Notes: generated by a model not told the origin, from the sequence alone. DNA of 45,563 nt from Rhodospirillales bacterium (GCA_013203955.1 JABMOY010000149.1:1-45563), one strand, 5' to 3'. Counted from the stretch's first letter, positions 19,036 through 26,188 are shown. Translations and numbers: made by a program.

Positions 19036-19919
19036 CCGACGCCATTATCTTCAGAGACTATTCTCAAAGCCAATTGGACTCCCAATACAACAACCGCGCC
19101 CATGTGCCCGACCACGTCGAAATCTACGAAGTCCGCAAAGCCGAAGGCGATGCGGCGTTGGGCCAGTTCCAGACCCACCTTGATGTGCCTTACGGGCTGA
19201 GTGGAGAGGAAACCCTCGATATCTTCTTTCCCGAAAATCCAACTCAAATGCCCGGGGGCGCGCCCATCAACATCTTCTTTCACGGCGGTTATTGGTTCAG
19301 CCGCCACAAGGATGATTTCCGTTGGCTGGCCAATGGACTGGCGGCGAGGGGCGGGATTTTGGTAATCGTCAATTACGCGCTGATCCCGGATGTCGACTTG
19401 GATGAGCTGGTGCAGCAATGCCGGGCGTCGGTCGCCTGGGTGTTCGATAACGCCGAAACTTTCGGCGGCGACAAAAATCGCATCTTCGTTTCAGGCCATT
19501 CCGCCGGCGGCCACTTGACGGCGATGATGATGGCGACTGACTGGCCGGCACTTTCGAACGGTCTGCCCGCCGACCTCATCAAAGGCGGCACCGCCATCAG
19601 CGGCATTTACGATCTGGAACCGATCCGCCTGGGCTTCATGCAGGAGACCTTGGGCTTTACCGCCGAACAGGTGGCGGCTTATTCGCCGGTCGGGCTAACG
19701 CCGAAGACAAAAGCGCCGATGATCGTTGTCGTCGGCGGCAGTGAGACCGATGAATTCATCCGCCAAAGCAAAGATTTTGCCGAAGCCTGGGGGAAAAGCC
19801 TTAGCGACCTACAGGAACAAGTCCCCCCCGGCCTCAACCACTTTACCGTGCTCGATGAATTCGCCGCGCCTGAGACGGAATTGATGAAAGCCGTCGCCAA
19901 ACAAATGGGGCTCGACTGA
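19032..19919 (+). CDS. Alpha/beta hydrolase (esterase/arylformamidase-like)
   Basis: 295 residues. The oxyanion motif is FFHGGYWF and the nucleophile elbow is GHSAGGHL (catalytic Ser in G-H-S-A-G); a terminal His lies in GLNHFTV. The fold and the HGGYW motif resemble kynurenine formamidase and related esterases. It starts within the GST stop codon (ATGA) and is followed two bases later by the isomerase gene, so the three genes form a tight operon for catabolism of an aromatic or thioester-linked compound (inference). Confidence 0.88.
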   Translation: MTDAIIFRDYSQSQLDSQYNNRAHVPDHVEIYEVRKAEGDAALGQFQTHLDVPYGLSGEETLDIFFPENPTQMPGGAPINIFFHGGYWFSRHKDDFRWLANGLAARGGILVIVNYALIPDVDLDELVQQCRASVAWVFDNAETFGGDKNRIFVSGHSAGGHLTAMMMATDWPALSNGLPADLIKGGTAISGIYDLEPIRLGFMQETLGFTAEQVAAYSPVGLTPKTKAPMIVVVGGSETDEFIRQSKDFAEAWGKSLSDLQEQVPPGLNHFTVLDEFAAPETELMKAVAKQMGLD

Positions 19920-19920
19920 C

Positions 19921-20562
19921 TTGGCTTTATCGTTCGACCTGTTTTGGTCTTTCCGCAGCCCTTATTGCTATTTGGCGCTGGACCGCATTCTCGCCCTCAA
20001 CCGCGATCATGGCGTCGGGGTGGTGGTCCGCCCGATTTACCCGATCGCCGTGCGCCAGCCGGATTTCTTCAAGAACACCAATCCGCTTTATCGGCCCTAT
20101 CACACGCAAGACAGCCACCGCCTCGCCGAAAGTTTAGGCATCCCCTTTCGCCGGCCCATCCCCGACCCCATCCAGATGAATATGGAGACCAGCGAAATCG
20201 CCCCCGACCAGCCCTATATTTTCCGCCTGGCGCGCTTAGGCCAGGCGGCGGTGATGGAGGGCAAGGGCCTTAGCTTCCTGGACCAGGTGTCGCGCATCAT
20301 TTGGGACGGCACCGTCGACGACTGGTATGGGGGAGACCACTTGGCCCAGGCGATGATGCGGGCCGGGCTCGATGCCGAAAAGCTTGAAAGCGACATCGCC
20401 GAAAATCCGGAGAAGTTTGACGCCGCCCTGGAAGAAAACGCAATCGCCCACGAAGCCGCAGGCCACTGGGGGGTGCCGTTGATGGTCTTCGACGGCGAGC
20501 CTTTTTACGGCCAGGACCGGATAGACCTGATGATTTGGCGGATGCGCCAAAAGGGTCTTTAG
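19921..20562 (+). CDS. 2-hydroxychromene-2-carboxylate isomerase-like protein (DsbA fold)
   Basis: 213 residues. The N-terminal motif FDLFWSFRSPYCYLAL contains the catalytic Ser of the SPY motif in glutathione-dependent HCCA isomerases (NahD) of the DsbA/kappa-GST superfamily. The C-terminus has GHWGVPLMVFDGEPFYGQDRIDLM, the conserved GVP cis-Pro region and substrate-pocket motif. A TTG start is used, one base after the hydrolase stop. The GST-like partner upstream is consistent with use of glutathione. The real substrate is unknown because no naphthalene pathway genes are present. Confidence 0.86.
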   Translation: MALSFDLFWSFRSPYCYLALDRILALNRDHGVGVVVRPIYPIAVRQPDFFKNTNPLYRPYHTQDSHRLAESLGIPFRRPIPDPIQMNMETSEIAPDQPYIFRLARLGQAAVMEGKGLSFLDQVSRIIWDGTVDDWYGGDHLAQAMMRAGLDAEKLESDIAENPEKFDAALEENAIAHEAAGHWGVPLMVFDGEPFYGQDRIDLMIWRMRQKGL

Positions 20563-20598
20563 CAGGTTGCCGCAAAACCCATGAATTGCTGCAATCCC

Positions 20599-20693
20599 CC
20601 TTCGAGACGGACCTTCGGTCCTCCTCAGGGTGAGGTAGTTAGTATTTTAACTCCCTCATCCTGAGCCGCGAGCGCAAGCGAGCGTGTCGAAGG
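20599..20693. repeat. Dispersed cruciform-like intergenic repeat, copy 1
   Basis: A 95-bp unit starts with CCTTCGA and ends with TCGAAGG. Inside are a GGACCTTCGGTCC hairpin, CTCAGGGTGAGG paired with CCTCATCCTGAG, and a CGCTCGC...GCGAGCG hairpin. A second copy with the same layout and flank (AAGGATTGTTG) lies at 35398-35491. It is a structured intergenic repeat and may act as a transcript terminator or stabiliser between the two flanking convergent genes. Confidence 0.85.
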
Positions 20694-20729
20694 ATTGTTG
20701 GCCCGCAAATCCATTTTTTCAGCAGCTTG

Positions 20730-21146
20730 CTAGCCGCCCATCTTTTTTGCTAACCCGGCGTTGAAGCGGTCCCAATGAACGACGAACCTTACATGGTGAC
20801 CTTGGGCGATGACCTCGACCTCGTCCCTGGCCGTGACCTTGAAGCTGATCCTGCGGCCATCGACTTCGGTGACTTCGACGTCGGCCGTGACTTCCATGCC
20901 CGGCGGTGTCGCCGCCCGATGATCGACGTCTATGTGGATGCCGAGACTGCCCTCGCCGTCGTCCAGGTGCGGGGCCAGGGCTTCCAGGCACGCCCATTCG
21001 ATGAAGCCGACCATGAACCCGGTGGCGAAGACCTTGGGCATGGCGACGAATTCGGGCACTTCCGGGTAAAGATGCGGTACCGTTTTTTCTTCCGTTACCG
21101 TGAACCGGTGCGTATGGGTGAGGCCGGGAACAAGGGTGTCTTTCAT
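20730..21146 (-). CDS. Thioesterase family protein (FlK-like hotdog fold)
   Basis: 138 residues. The pattern LTHTHRFTVTEEKTVPHLYPEVPEFVAMPKVFATGFMVGFIEWACLEAL is typical of the fluoroacetyl-CoA-thioesterase-like (FlK) hotdog family: the conserved Glu of IEWACLE and later His in DVDHRAATPPG. It probably hydrolyses a short acyl-CoA. The start overlaps the stop of the MFS transporter gene by one base (TGATG), so the two are translationally coupled and may serve uptake plus activation or salvage of the same acid. Confidence 0.83.
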   Translation of the reverse strand: MKDTLVPGLTHTHRFTVTEEKTVPHLYPEVPEFVAMPKVFATGFMVGFIEWACLEALAPHLDDGEGSLGIHIDVDHRAATPPGMEVTADVEVTEVDGRRISFKVTARDEVEVIAQGHHVRFVVHWDRFNAGLAKKMGG

Positions 21147-22372
21147 CAGGCTTCCTCTTCTTCGGAGACGCTGTCGGGCAAATTATACACCAAAACATTG
21201 GCCACCAGCATCGATGCGGCGAGAAAATAAAACACCGCCTTGAGCCCCCAAAGGTCGGCCATGACGCCGCCGACGATGGTCATGATAACGACAAACAACG
21301 ATTGCACCCCGAACATGACGCTGGTGGCGCTGCCGGCGACTTCCTGGGGCGCCATGTCCATCATCCAACTGTGGATGACCGGGCGCGCCGCGTACATGGC
21401 GAACCCCATGACCGAAACGCCGGCGATAAACAGGATTTCGTTTTGCACCAACGTCAGTAGCACGATCATCACCGTCGTCACCGTAAGACCGGCCAGCACC
21501 ACCGGGCGGCGGCCGATGCGGTCCGACCAGGCGCCGGCGATGGGCGAGGCGCAAATGCCGCCGACTTGCAGCGCCATCATCGTCACCCCCATCATAAACG
21601 GCCCCATGCCGGCGACGTCCGCCAGGTAAAGCGGCAGAAAAACCAGAAGCCCCATTTGCGCCATGGTCCGAAACCCGGCCATCAGGCTGAGAAGCAACAC
21701 CGAGCGATTCTTGAGCAACCCCTTAACGCCGACAATGTATTCCCCAACGCTTAGGCCGTGGCTTTCCTTGTGCTTGGCCGGTTTGTCCTTGGGCATCAAG
21801 GTCAACGCGATCAACAAGGCCAGCGCGAAAATGGGAAGTGCGGTGATCGACGCCGTGCCCCGCCACGTCATCCATACCAACAAGGCGCCGGCCGCCAGCG
21901 GCGCCAGGGCGTCGCCGAAATTGGCGCCGAGCGCATGAATGGACAGCGAATAACCACGCTGTTTCGGGTAGTGCTCGGACAAAAAAGAAATCGCCGGCGG
22001 GTGCCATAAATTATTGGTGGCGCCGATCAATATGACCATCGGGAACAACCACAAAAATCCTTCCGCCGAGCCGAGCCCCAACAAAGCCAGCGCGCCTAGA
22101 CCTAAGGCAATAACCTGAAACACCACCCGCTTACCGGTAACATCGACGACGAGGCCGCTGGCGAAATTGGCGGCAAAGGCCGAGAGGTGAAAAGCCGCGA
22201 CCAGCAACCCGGCTTCGGCATAGGTCAGGCCCAGATCGCGGGTGATAAACGGCAGGATCAGGTAAAAAATTCCGGCGATCCAATGGATGCCGCCATGGCC
22301 GAACCCGACCAGGAAGACCGTTCCCTGGCCCTTCCATTCCAAACCCGTCAAACGTTCGATGGCTGCGATCAA
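21146..22372 (-). CDS. MFS transporter
   Basis: 408 residues with about 12 hydrophobic segments. MFS signatures are GLVVDVTGKRVVFQ in the loop between helices 2 and 3 and GAWSDRIGRRPVVLAGL in the second half. The N-terminus GHGGIHWIAGIFYLILP is typical of the FSR/sugar-acid type of MFS carriers. The substrate is unknown. Coupled to the thioesterase gene downstream and divergent from the enoyl-CoA hydratase gene. Confidence 0.9.
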   Translation of the reverse strand: MIAAIERLTGLEWKGQGTVFLVGFGHGGIHWIAGIFYLILPFITRDLGLTYAEAGLLVAAFHLSAFAANFASGLVVDVTGKRVVFQVIALGLGALALLGLGSAEGFLWLFPMVILIGATNNLWHPPAISFLSEHYPKQRGYSLSIHALGANFGDALAPLAAGALLVWMTWRGTASITALPIFALALLIALTLMPKDKPAKHKESHGLSVGEYIVGVKGLLKNRSVLLLSLMAGFRTMAQMGLLVFLPLYLADVAGMGPFMMGVTMMALQVGGICASPIAGAWSDRIGRRPVVLAGLTVTTVMIVLLTLVQNEILFIAGVSVMGFAMYAARPVIHSWMMDMAPQEVAGSATSVMFGVQSLFVVIMTIVGGVMADLWGLKAVFYFLAASMLVANVLVYNLPDSVSEEEEA

Positions 22373-22407
22373 AGGATGATACCTTAGTAAGTCGAGGGCT
22401 CAGGAAT

Positions 22408-22422
22408 CTATCGCCCCGATAG
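22408..22422. promoter_or_regulatory. CTATCG-CCC-CGATAG inverted repeat between divergent genes
   Basis: A perfect 6-3-6 inverted repeat lies between the divergent MFS transporter and enoyl-CoA hydratase genes. It may be an operator for both. There is no regulator gene next to it, so this rests on symmetry and position only. Confidence 0.25.
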
Positions 22423-22516
22423 GGGTTTAACAAGTTGGCAACAGCCATTATCTGTTTGCTTAGGCGCGATTATTCAAGCGACAATGCGCCCACTTAAAAC
22501 CCCCAGGGAACACGCC

Positions 22517-23311
22517 ATGGATAAAGTCACCGACCAACTTATCGTCGACAAAAAAGACGGCATCGGGCGCATTACTTTCGACAACCAAGCCAAGCGCAAC
22601 GCCCTGACGTATGAGATGTGGCAAGGCCTGCCCGTGGTGTTGGCCGATTTCGCCGCCGATGACGATGTCCGCGTGATCGTACTGGCGGGCAAGGGCGGCA
22701 AGGCATTTTCCGCCGGCGCCGATATTTCCGAATTCGCCAAAAACCGGTCGTCGGAAGACGCCGTCGCCATTTATAACGAAGCCGTCGCCGAGGCGACGAA
22801 TGCGCTCATCGGCGCAAAAAAACCGCTGATCGCGCTGATCGAAGGGTTCTGCATCGGCGGCGGGCTCGGCGTCGCCATCTGCTGCGATATCCGCATCGCC
22901 GCCGACCAATCCCGCTTCGGCATTCCGGCGGCGAAGTTGGGGCTGGGCTACAAGCTGAACGGGCTGCAACACTTGATTGATGTTGTCGGCCCGTCGGCGT
23001 CCATGGAAATTCTGTTCACGGCGCGGCAGTTCGATGCCGATGAAGCCCTCGGCATGGGGCTGGTCAACCGGGTGCTGCCGAAGGCCGAGGTCGCGAAATA
23101 TGTCGACGACTACGCCCAAACCATCGCCGCCAACGCGCCGCTAACGGTGCTGGCGGCCAAGACGGTGGTCCGGGAAGCCATCAAGGACGCCGACAAACGC
23201 GATCTCGACCTTTGCCAGAAGGTCGTCGACGACTGCTTTAACAGCGAGGACTACCAGGAAGGCCGCAAGGCGTTCATGGAAAAAAGAAAGCCTGATTTCA
23301 AAGGTCGCTGA
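22517..23311 (+). CDS. Enoyl-CoA hydratase/isomerase family protein
   Basis: 264 residues of the crotonase fold. It shows NALTYEMW, the oxyanion-hole motif GKAFSAGADISEF, and IEGFCIGGGLGVAICCDIRIA, followed by GIPAAKLGLGY. It hydrates or isomerises an enoyl-CoA. The ATG at 22517 has AGGGA seven bases upstream and gives the usual length; an ATG eleven codons earlier adds basic residues without similarity. The last codons (FKGR-stop) coincide with a sequence that is repeated twice in the downstream intergenic region. Confidence 0.9.
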   Translation: MDKVTDQLIVDKKDGIGRITFDNQAKRNALTYEMWQGLPVVLADFAADDDVRVIVLAGKGGKAFSAGADISEFAKNRSSEDAVAIYNEAVAEATNALIGAKKPLIALIEGFCIGGGLGVAICCDIRIAADQSRFGIPAAKLGLGYKLNGLQHLIDVVGPSASMEILFTARQFDADEALGMGLVNRVLPKAEVAKYVDDYAQTIAANAPLTVLAAKTVVREAIKDADKRDLDLCQKVVDDCFNSEDYQEGRKAFMEKRKPDFKGR

Positions 23312-23515
23312 GGGCTCCATCCAAAGGTAGCTGAGGGCTCCGCCTCTTGCTTTTTTAACCACAAAGGCACGAAGGCACTAAGAAAGAAGCTGAAATAATT
23401 TTTCTTTGAGTCTTTGCGTCTTAGTGGTTCACCTTCTTTTATCGCTTTTATTTATCCCGGTCCGGGCTTCGGGAAGGCGGGGGCGGGAATGACGGGTTTC
23501 AAAGGTAGCTGAGGG
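23296..23515. repeat. Repeats of the enoyl-CoA hydratase 3' end (AAAGGTNGCTGAGGG)
   Basis: The stop region of the enoyl-CoA hydratase gene (about 23296-23318) recurs at 23321-23341 with a 23-bp spacing and again at 23497-23515, each time containing AAAGGTAGCTGAGGG. The interval between holds a host-type repeat (AACCACAAAGGC family) and a GCGGGAATGACGGG element. This suggests local duplication or repeat insertion after the gene. Confidence 0.7.
23357..23430. repeat. AACCACAAAGGC-type inverted repeat, copy 1
   Basis: AACCACAAAGGCACGAAGGC on the left is matched by the inverted GTCTTTGCGTCTTAGTGGTT on the right, giving a long imperfect hairpin. Related sequences occur at 28840-28955. This is a dispersed intergenic element. 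Confidence 0.75.
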
Positions 23516-23525
23516 TACTTTATGG

Positions 23526-23624
23526 CGTCATCATTACCTCATCATCGCCTCATCATTACCTCATCATTACCTCATCATCGCCTCATCATTACCTCATCAT
23601 TACGTCATCATCGTGTCATCATTT
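23526..23624. repeat. 11-bp tandem repeat with 33-bp higher-order period
   Basis: Nine adjacent 11-bp units of the form CCTCATCAT plus TA or CG. The last two bases follow the order TA, CG, TA, TA, CG, TA, TA, CG, so three units form a 33-bp super-repeat. The final units have degenerate starts (CGTC, TGTC). In one frame the array would encode an 11-residue peptide repeat (SSLPHHRLIIT), but no credible gene surrounds it. The stretch 23312-23998 otherwise shows no gene I can support. Confidence 0.85.
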
Positions 23625-23849
23625 TCAGCCACCGCGAGAGCCCTAACCCGTTGATTTCGCTAAATTCTGATCGGGAAAGAGGCCGAAAATGTCATCATTT
23701 TTAGTTTCTTGTTTTTCAGTCTCTCCAAGCCACGCGTTTTCCGGCCTCCGCCGACGGTCACGCATTCGCGTCGCGCCGAAGGGCGCGCCTAAGCCAAGGG
23801 CGCTATCCGTACTTCCTATTCACTATGTCCAAGAGCGTTATTATCAAAA

Positions 23850-23864
23850 GAACGAATAGAGAAC
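23850..23864. promoter_or_regulatory. LexA-type box (GAAC-N7-GAAC)
   Basis: GAACGAATAGAGAAC matches the direct-repeat SOS box of alphaproteobacteria (GTTC-N7-GTTC). It sits in a region with no SOS gene directly downstream on either strand. The nearest supportable gene is the small minus-strand gene at 23999-24208, which points towards the box rather than away from it. It may be a relic promoter of a lost gene, or drive an unannotated transcript. Confidence 0.5.
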
Positions 23865-23998
23865 ATAAGCTTGTTCAATGCGGTTGTCAAGGGGGGTGGG
23901 GAATGGAGATTTGGTGTTAGCCCGAAGGGGACACCGGGCATGTGCACAAACCTCCGACCAAAAAGCGGGGCAGAGCAATGACCGCTAGAAACTATCCA

Positions 23999-24208
23999 TC
24001 AGGTGCTAGGAACCACAGTGAAATTCTCGAACCTGTCGATGTTCTCAAATTGCAAGCTGGCGCGTTCAAGGTCGAAAGACCTGATATGTGCGAGGGCGGT
24101 GGGCGCAATGTGGGTGTGGCCGTTGGCTGTATAAATAACAGCCTCGCCACCTGGAAAAATGGTCGCGGCCAAGGCGGCGGCAAAATGATAGGGCATAAAT
24201 TTAATCAT
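23999..24208 (-). CDS. Small hypothetical protein, 69 residues
   Basis: The reading frame (MIKFMPYHFAAALAATIFPG...) uses GC at third positions as the surrounding genes do, which favours real coding. A TATATAA stretch lies just upstream as a possible -10, and AAGGG sits only a few bases before the first ATG. The product has a hydrophobic N-terminal half and the segment TANGHTHIAPTALAHIRSF; no family is recognised. The opposite strand has a competing frame (23942-24274) that looks less protein-like. Confidence 0.45.
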   Translation of the reverse strand: MIKFMPYHFAAALAATIFPGGEAVIYTANGHTHIAPTALAHIRSFDLERASLQFENIDRFENFTVVPST

Positions 24209-24388
24209 GGCCCTTATATATGCCCGTCGCGTTTCGGGCGCAACGTGGATAACTCGGAAAAGCTAAGTGACTGAAACGATGTTGACTTAAAGGCGGATTT
24301 TTAACCAATGCGGAATGACGGAGGCACAGAAAACAATGATACCAGCGGAAAAATTCGCCCAGGCCATCATCGAGTTTGATGGATGTGC

Positions 24389-25072
24389 TTAAAAAACTTT
24401 AGGCCCAGGATCGTCTTCACCTTGTGCTACGGCTTCGAGGCGGTCCGCCAGGTCGGATATGCCCGGGATGCGCTTTTTAAGGCTGTCTGCGGTATTGGGC
24501 AGAGTGTCAATGAGGGTGGCGATTGTCGTCGGATCAATTGTGGAAGCCATTCGGTTCGTTGCGGCCAATGCTTCGTACATCAAAGTCACGTGTTTTGTGA
24601 GATTGGCGCCGAGCAAACTGAGCTTTCCGGCGTTGGCCTTGTAGAAGGCGCGCTCTGTGTGCGGTTCTTGGGGGATTGGCAGTTGTTGTTCCTTTATCTG
24701 CTGATCTTTTTTTCTCAAGATCGAAGCCGTTTGCCGCAAACCGTCGGCCCTGGTCTTAAATATGGTAATCACGGCGCGAAGCTCGCCGTTGAGGCCAGCG
24801 GCGAGCAGGCGCTTTTCCTCTTGCTGCCGCTCCTTATGGGCTTCTCGATCTCTTTTCGCCTTATGGTTTTGCGCGGCGATGAGAGTGAAGAAGCCGGCCA
24901 CGATGCCGAAGAGGGCGCCCATGCCGCCCGGCATATTCCAAATCTTCTTGCCGAGCCAGACCCAAGACCAGCTCTCAGGCGGTGGCGGCCTGTTGGCGGC
25001 AAACACAATCCCAAGCAGGACGACGGCGATCCATATCCATGTGGACAAGGGTATCGGTTTATTTTCAGCCAT
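24389..25072 (-). CDS. Membrane-anchored hypothetical protein, 227 residues
   Basis: The N-terminus has two hydrophobic spans, residues about 9-26 (STWIWIAVVLLGIVFAA) and about 47-65 (GGMGALFGIVAGFFTLIAAQ). A long charged, probably coiled-coil region follows (KRDREAHKERQQEEKRL), then a helical C-terminal half. No catalytic motif is visible. The start at 25072 puts the first membrane span at the N-terminus; longer in-frame readings upstream overlap the divergent small gene. I do not recognise a characterised family. Confidence 0.6.
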   Translation of the reverse strand: MAENKPIPLSTWIWIAVVLLGIVFAANRPPPPESWSWVWLGKKIWNMPGGMGALFGIVAGFFTLIAAQNHKAKRDREAHKERQQEEKRLLAAGLNGELRAVITIFKTRADGLRQTASILRKKDQQIKEQQLPIPQEPHTERAFYKANAGKLSLLGANLTKHVTLMYEALAATNRMASTIDPTTIATLIDTLPNTADSLKKRIPGISDLADRLEAVAQGEDDPGPKVF

Positions 25073-25143
25073 ACCCACAATTATGGCGAGCTTGGTTGCA
25101 GGTAACAACAAGTGAAATTTCAATGTACGGAAACCAGGGTGAT

Positions 25144-25299
25144 ATGAACGAAACTTTAACAAAAAAGGCTTTGGAAGCCGCCCTTCCGTATCTGGTTTAT
25201 CTGTCTGACGATGAGGACGTATCGCCGGAAATGGAAAAACATTTAGAACCGCACACCAGCGAGACACGGGATTTAATTCGTGAAGCGTTGGCGTCTTAA
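25144..25299 (+). CDS. Small acidic hypothetical protein, 51 residues
   Basis: The frame encodes MNETLTKKALEAALPYLVYL followed by an acidic tail (SDDEDVSPEMEKHLEPHTSE). An in-frame ATG at 25123 could be an alternative start. A weak AGGGTGAT precedes the chosen ATG. It is divergent from the membrane protein gene. No homologue is recognised, and with this size the call rests on coding-like composition only. Confidence 0.45.
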   Translation: MNETLTKKALEAALPYLVYLSDDEDVSPEMEKHLEPHTSETRDLIREALAS

Positions 25300-25487
25300 T
25301 TCGAGGGTTTTTTAGACCAAACGCCTATGTCCGCTTCCGGTCAGCCGCCCACCCACCCGACATTTTTTTCCAAAAATGTGACCCCGGTCACTTCCCGCCT
25401 ATTCCTTTTGGCCTAAAGTTGCGCTTGAGAGTCGCGGGTGGACGCTTCCCTTATTCAGCAGATGACGAAATCTGAAAACGGGCCGTC

Positions 25488-25587
25488 CGGTTTCCCTCGA
25501 AAAGGAAAACCACCGGAAACGGTGGGACGCAAAACAACCGGCCTACGGCCAAAAGCCACGGCGGCGGTGTTACCGAAAGGAGAAACG
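25488..25587 (+). promoter_or_regulatory. Probable cyclic-di-GMP-I (GEMM) riboswitch
   Basis: The 3' half matches the GEMM-I aptamer closely. A CCACCG-GAAA-CGGTGG stem with GNRA loop is directly followed by GACGCAAA, then ACCGGCCTA, then GCGGTGTTACCG. The position equivalent to G20 of the Vc2 aptamer (AAGG before the first stem) appears to be G, the c-di-GMP form. A 5' strand GTTTCCCT (25490-25497) can pair with AGGAGAAAC (25578-25586), so the closing stem would include the ribosome-binding AGGAG of the following gene. That suggests translational control, probably off when ligand is bound. Ends are approximate. Confidence 0.8.
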
Positions 25588-25589
25588 AG

Positions 25590-25748
25590 ATGTTTTATAC
25601 AATCCTGAATACGGCACTCGAATCCTGGAATTTGTGGTGCGCCATGTTCAAGTCGCTGCCTTACGGCGACCCCTATATCGCGACCCTGGCCTTGTTCGTG
25701 ATATTCGCCACAACCTCCAAATTGCTTGCCGGCGGAGAAACCACTTAG
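25590..25748 (+). CDS. Riboswitch-controlled small membrane protein, 52 residues
   Basis: ATG at 25590 is preceded by AAAGGAG with seven bases of spacing, an ideal ribosome-binding site that lies at the 3' edge of the GEMM-type riboswitch. The product starts MFYTILNTALESWNLWCAMF and has one clear hydrophobic segment about residues 29-47 (YIATLALFVIFATTSKLLA), so it is probably a single-pass inner-membrane peptide with an amphipathic, aromatic N-terminus. No family is recognised. It is the first gene of a three-gene run of tiny membrane proteins. Confidence 0.7.
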   Translation: MFYTILNTALESWNLWCAMFKSLPYGDPYIATLALFVIFATTSKLLAGGETT

Positions 25749-25790
25749 GCCGGCAAGCGGCGACAGAGACTTAAGAAAGGATACGCAGTG

Positions 25791-25925
25791 ATGATTATAG
25801 AAAACCTTGGTGAAGTCATAATGACAGCGGGATTTCTGTTGGTGATTGCGGCGATTTTCATTCCTAAGAAAAATGCCGAGGACGCCGACGAGGACACGCC
25901 CGGCATTTCGGAATTGACCGGCTAA
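25791..25925 (+). CDS. Small single-pass membrane protein, 44 residues (paralogue 1)
   Basis: AAAGGA lies about nine bases before the ATG. The product has a short N-terminus (MIIENLGEV), a hydrophobic span about residues 9-24 (VIMTAGFLLVIAAIFI), then PKKN and a strongly acidic tail (AEDADEDTPG). It is 42 bp behind the first small gene and is closely related to the third small gene at 26050-26175. Many differences between the two copies are synonymous (GAG/GAA), which argues that both are translated. Function unknown. Confidence 0.72.
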   Translation: MIIENLGEVIMTAGFLLVIAAIFIPKKNAEDADEDTPGISELTG

Positions 25926-26049
25926 GGAAGCGGTCCGCCGTTTACATCCGTTCATATGACATTCATAGGCCCCTCAAACGCCGTTAAAGGGCTCGGCCTA
26001 TTGTCGGCGCATGGAATAAAAACACGGACATTACGAAGGATACGCAGCG

Positions 26050-26175
26050 ATGATTATGGAAAACCTTGGCGGAATTCTAATGGCGGCGGGATTATTGCTG
26101 GTGGTCGCGGCGATTTTCATTCCTAAGAAAAATGCCGAAGACGCCGACGAAGACGCGCCCGACTTTTCGGAATAG
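26050..26175 (+). CDS. Small single-pass membrane protein, 41 residues (paralogue 2)
   Basis: A near copy of the 44-residue gene including its ribosome-binding region (AAGGATACGCAG). It encodes MIMENLGGILMAAGLLLVVA, then AIFIPKKNAEDADEDAPDF. The membrane span and the IFIPKKNAEDADED core are identical or conservative relative to paralogue 1, with the C-terminus shortened. The 124 bp between the copies hold a possible hairpin (AGGCCCCT...AGGGCTCGGCCT). It ends just before the convergent TcuA-like gene. Confidence 0.72.
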   Translation: MIMENLGGILMAAGLLLVVAAIFIPKKNAEDADEDAPDFSE

Positions 26176-26188
26176 GCCATAATTCCAC

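Noticed and set aside
23526-23624. Possible CRISPR array
   Set aside because: The units are 11 bp, contiguous, and there are no unique spacers; no cas genes are present. It is a tandem repeat.
23522-23704. 60-residue protein made of SSLPHHRLIIT repeats
   Set aside because: It is the translation of the 11-bp tandem repeat; there is no ribosome-binding site and no conserved context.
25590-25603. A third TTGTATACAA-like operator (TTTTATACAA)
   Set aside because: It is inside the start of the first small gene, has a mismatch, and is not in a divergent promoter gap.
25455-25955. 166-residue minus-strand reading frame across the riboswitch
   Set aside because: It lies opposite the aptamer and two credible small genes; its composition is low quality and no motif is visible.
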